Part shown: one piece after another, positions 35,475 to 37,330 of the stretch
How positions within the stretch are numbered: the first letter of the stretch is position 1
How the letters are laid out: each line of letters starts with the position of its first letter
Source of the DNA: an uncultured Paludibacter sp.
Lineage (GTDB): Bacteria; Bacteroidota; Bacteroidia; Bacteroidales; Paludibacteraceae
Assembly: GCA_937927845.1 (NCBI GenBank)
Contig: CALFXE010000049.1
Span: forward strand, 1-37,330
Direction of reading: 5' to 3'
DNA length: 37,330 nucleotides
Notes under the pieces: model-generated
Seen by the model: only the letters and a program-made list of their open reading frames with translations
The model's database searches: none
Told to the model about the DNA's origin: nothing
Made by a program: the position numbers and the translations under genes

Positions 35475-37091
35475 ATGAAAACACTAAAAATTTATTTTTT
35501 ATCAGCTTGTTTGTCTGTTTTCTTATTCGGACAACAGGCAATAGCCAAAGGTGAAGATATTGATGCACAAACATTCTTTATTGACTTTGGTCAGGATGCA
35601 ACTTCTTGGGGTGATAAAACTGTAGGAGTAGATGCTAACGGTAATATCTGGAATAACGTTGTAGCTCCGTCAGGTGCACCTTCTGTATTGGCAGCAGGTG
35701 CCACACTCGACATGGTCAATTCTCAGGGAGAAACCACTACGGTAAAGTTCGTATTGGTGACCAAGATCAATTCCAATGGCAAGGCAAACGGTGGTTTGGC
35801 AGAGCCCGATGCTGCTTTGCTGGGCGACTTGGCTGTAGGCACCGCCACCAACGATTATTTCTTTTTGGATGATGGTATCGGCAATCAGGGATGGTTCCGT
35901 TTTGAAGGTTTAGATAATACGAAAGCATATAAATTCCATATCTTCGGAGCGCGTCAAACGAATGATGTTCGCGGCGGCACGTTCCTTATCTATGGTGACA
36001 ACAAATGGAACGGTTATCTGCAAACCTCGGGTGCAGGTATTGGTACAAATATCTCCAATACAAACGACAATACCGTATTGGTGTCTGCTCCTGTTGTTCC
36101 AAATGCTGAGGGCAAAATCAATTTTGAGTTCTTTATTGCATCATCATCAAGTAAGTTTGCCTATATCAGTGCAATGAAGATAGAGGAAGTGGAACAGCCT
36201 GAAGCATCTGTTGCAGATAACAAATTCTTTATTGATTTTGGAAAGAACAATAGCGGATTAGACGGAGCGCTTACAGTGAGTCCGGATAAAAACGGTAATT
36301 ATTGGAATAATGTGTACAGCAACGGAGATGGTGCCACCAATGGTACTTCGGACGGTACAGGTAATATGACATTAAAAACTTCAGAAAATACGGCAACCGA
36401 TTACGTGCTTGAACTTTCAAGCAGCAATGCCAAATTCAATGGAGTTCGCAATGGCGGACTGCTCGCACCAAGCGATGAGCTTCTGGGAGACCTTGCCATC
36501 GCAACAGCAACGCACGACTACCTGTTTACCGACGAGGGTAACCCCATTGTTATGCTTTTCAAAAATTTAGACAGAAAGAATACTTATCGTTTCAATATAT
36601 TCGGCAGCCGCGAAGATCCTACTGCCCGTATGAGTATTATCACGCTCGAAGGAGAAAATACCTATACGGCTGCACATCAAACAACCGGTAAACATGTTGG
36701 CGGTACAGGAGTGAACGGTAACAACCGTATGATTTATGTATCGGATGTGATAACACCTGATGAAGACGGACAAATCAAACTTACGCTTACACGCAAGTTT
36801 GGCATGGCACATATCAATGTGATGAAAATCGAAGAGTTTAAAGATTTTAGTACTTCGGAGATTGCCCCTTCTTCAGGTTCATATGAACTAAGAGTGGGAA
36901 CTAATCATGAAAAACTGATTGTAACTGTAAATGAAACTTCTACTGTTTCTATTTATAATATGCTTGGTATACTTGTAAACAAAGCGGAAGTGGAAGATTC
37001 GAAGACATTCGCTCTTCCTGCAGGTTCTTACATCATCAATTCAGTTTCCAAAGATGGTAAAACACGCTCGGTAAAAGCGTTGAACCGATAA
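35475..37091 (+). CDS. T9SS-exported protein with two copies of a DFG/WNN domain
   Basis: The protein has 538 residues: a signal peptide (MKTLKIYFLSACLSVFLFGQ, cut near AIA), two ~205-residue repeats (about 34-238 and 250-454) and a T9SS tail (SIYNMLGILVNKAEV). Each repeat has FFIDFG, DxNGNxWNNV, NGGLxxPDxxLLGDLAxxTATxDYxFxD, LDxxxxYxFxIFGxR and a final MKIEE. Such repeats occur next to carbohydrate esterases in Bacteroidota, but I do not recognise a named domain and see no catalytic residues. It may be a jelly-roll glycan binder. The two repeats are clearly richer in G+C (50-55% in the lines counted) than the ends of the same gene and the neighbours (23-40%). Confidence 0.8.
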   Translation: MKTLKIYFLSACLSVFLFGQQAIAKGEDIDAQTFFIDFGQDATSWGDKTVGVDANGNIWNNVVAPSGAPSVLAAGATLDMVNSQGETTTVKFVLVTKINSNGKANGGLAEPDAALLGDLAVGTATNDYFFLDDGIGNQGWFRFEGLDNTKAYKFHIFGARQTNDVRGGTFLIYGDNKWNGYLQTSGAGIGTNISNTNDNTVLVSAPVVPNAEGKINFEFFIASSSSKFAYISAMKIEEVEQPEASVADNKFFIDFGKNNSGLDGALTVSPDKNGNYWNNVYSNGDGATNGTSDGTGNMTLKTSENTATDYVLELSSSNAKFNGVRNGGLLAPSDELLGDLAIATATHDYLFTDEGNPIVMLFKNLDRKNTYRFNIFGSREDPTARMSIITLEGENTYTAAHQTTGKHVGGTGVNGNNRMIYVSDVITPDEDGQIKLTLTRKFGMAHINVMKIEEFKDFSTSEIAPSSGSYELRVGTNHEKLIVTVNETSTVSIYNMLGILVNKAEVEDSKTFALPAGSYIINSVSKDGKTRSVKALNR

Positions 37092-37106
37092 ACTGAAATA
37101 TTTTTC

Positions 37107-37136
37107 TCCCTGCTTTTCTTGGCTGAAAGGCAGGGA
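37107..37136 (+). terminator. Hairpin after the DFG/WNN protein gene
   Basis: TCCCTGCTTTTC (37107-37118) pairs with GAAAGGCAGGGA (37125-37136), a 12-base stem with one wobble and a 6-base loop. It stands 15 bases after the stop. No U-run follows, so it may act as an mRNA end stabiliser more than a classical terminator. Confidence 0.45.
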
Positions 37137-37139
37137 ACC

Positions 37140-37231
37140 ATTAGCACATTAATCACATTGGCATAACTTGTCCCGATTATAGGGATTAGCACATTAATCA
37201 CATTGGCACATTGACATATTAGCACATTAAT
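37140..37231. repeat. Short direct repeats of ATTAGCACATTAATCACATT type
   Basis: A 24-base unit starting ATTAGCACATTAATCACATT is at 37140-37163 and 37185-37208, and 14 bases of it recur at 37218-37231. Between the full copies lies a small TCCC/GGGA hairpin. CACATTA/CACATTG is the underlying word. Confidence 0.7.
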
Positions 37232-37241
37232 TATATTATTT

Positions 37242-37330
37242 ATGAAACACATAACTTTTAACAGACAACTGAAAGCCGTTTTATTTCTTTTTCTTTTTTC
37301 ACTCGGTTTTACGGCATATTCACAAACATT
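37242..37330 (+). CDS. Start of a secreted protein (cut by the window edge)
   Basis: The ATG at 37242 opens MKHITFNRQLKAVLFLFLFS..., a basic start, a hydrophobic core and a likely cleavage site after TAYS or SQT. Only 29 codons are visible, so the product is unknown. It lies in the same direction as the PUL and is probably another secreted or outer-membrane protein. The frame is open to the right edge. Confidence 0.65.
   Translation, partial: MKHITFNRQLKAVLFLFLFSLGFTAYSQT

Noticed and set aside
37028..37252. 74-residue minus-strand ORF over the right-end intergenic repeats
   Set aside because: The peptide (NVINVLI repeats) only reflects the CACATTA DNA repeats.

Overview
The window comes from an AT-rich member of the Bacteroidota, most likely order Bacteroidales. 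The signs are a SusC/SusD pair, several proteins ending in type IX secretion (T9SS, type A) sorting domains, a BspA-like leucine-rich-repeat surface protein, and promoters of the Bacteroides form (TTTG, about 20 bases, TAnnTTTG) with little use of Shine-Dalgarno sites. Genus cannot be fixed from the sequence.

Left part (1-4087, minus strand): a very long BspA-like LRR protein running off the left edge and built from homogenised repeats, a short HEAT-repeat protein directly upstream of it, a 73-residue unknown protein, and a 415-base gene-free leader. The leader folds into an intrinsic terminator with a possible competing antiterminator.

Middle part (4088-14432): housekeeping and envelope genes. 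On the minus strand lie an acyl-CoA ligase, an RsmI-like methylase, an ABC-F ATPase and a CapD/PglF-type sugar-nucleotide dehydratase. panB is on the plus strand. A minus-strand operon gmd - fcl - ABC-2 permease then makes GDP-L-fucose and probably exports a glycan. A tRNA-Gly(GCC) gene and an 80-base palindromic element mark the boundary with the next part.

Right part (14997 to the right edge, all plus strand): a polysaccharide utilisation locus (PUL) in two transcription units. Unit 1 holds a T9SS-exported GH78 alpha-L-rhamnosidase with two inserted lectin-like domains, a deacetylase-fold-like unknown and a second GH78. Unit 2 holds SusC, SusD, two surface lipoproteins with DUF4959/5000- and DUF4998-like folds, a GH76-type enzyme with a beta/gamma-crystallin-like module, a discoidin plus duplicated SusE/F-like T9SS protein, a T9SS protein with an internally duplicated DFG/WNN domain, and the start of another secreted protein. 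The enzyme mix suggests a glycan containing rhamnose and alpha-mannose.

The most notable signal is a shared control site. Both PUL units are preceded by the same 28-base site (24 of 28 positions equal), TATCAAA-N14-TATCAAA, ending exactly 30 bases before a TAnnTTTG -7 box in both cases. This looks like the operator of one dedicated activator that is not encoded in the window.
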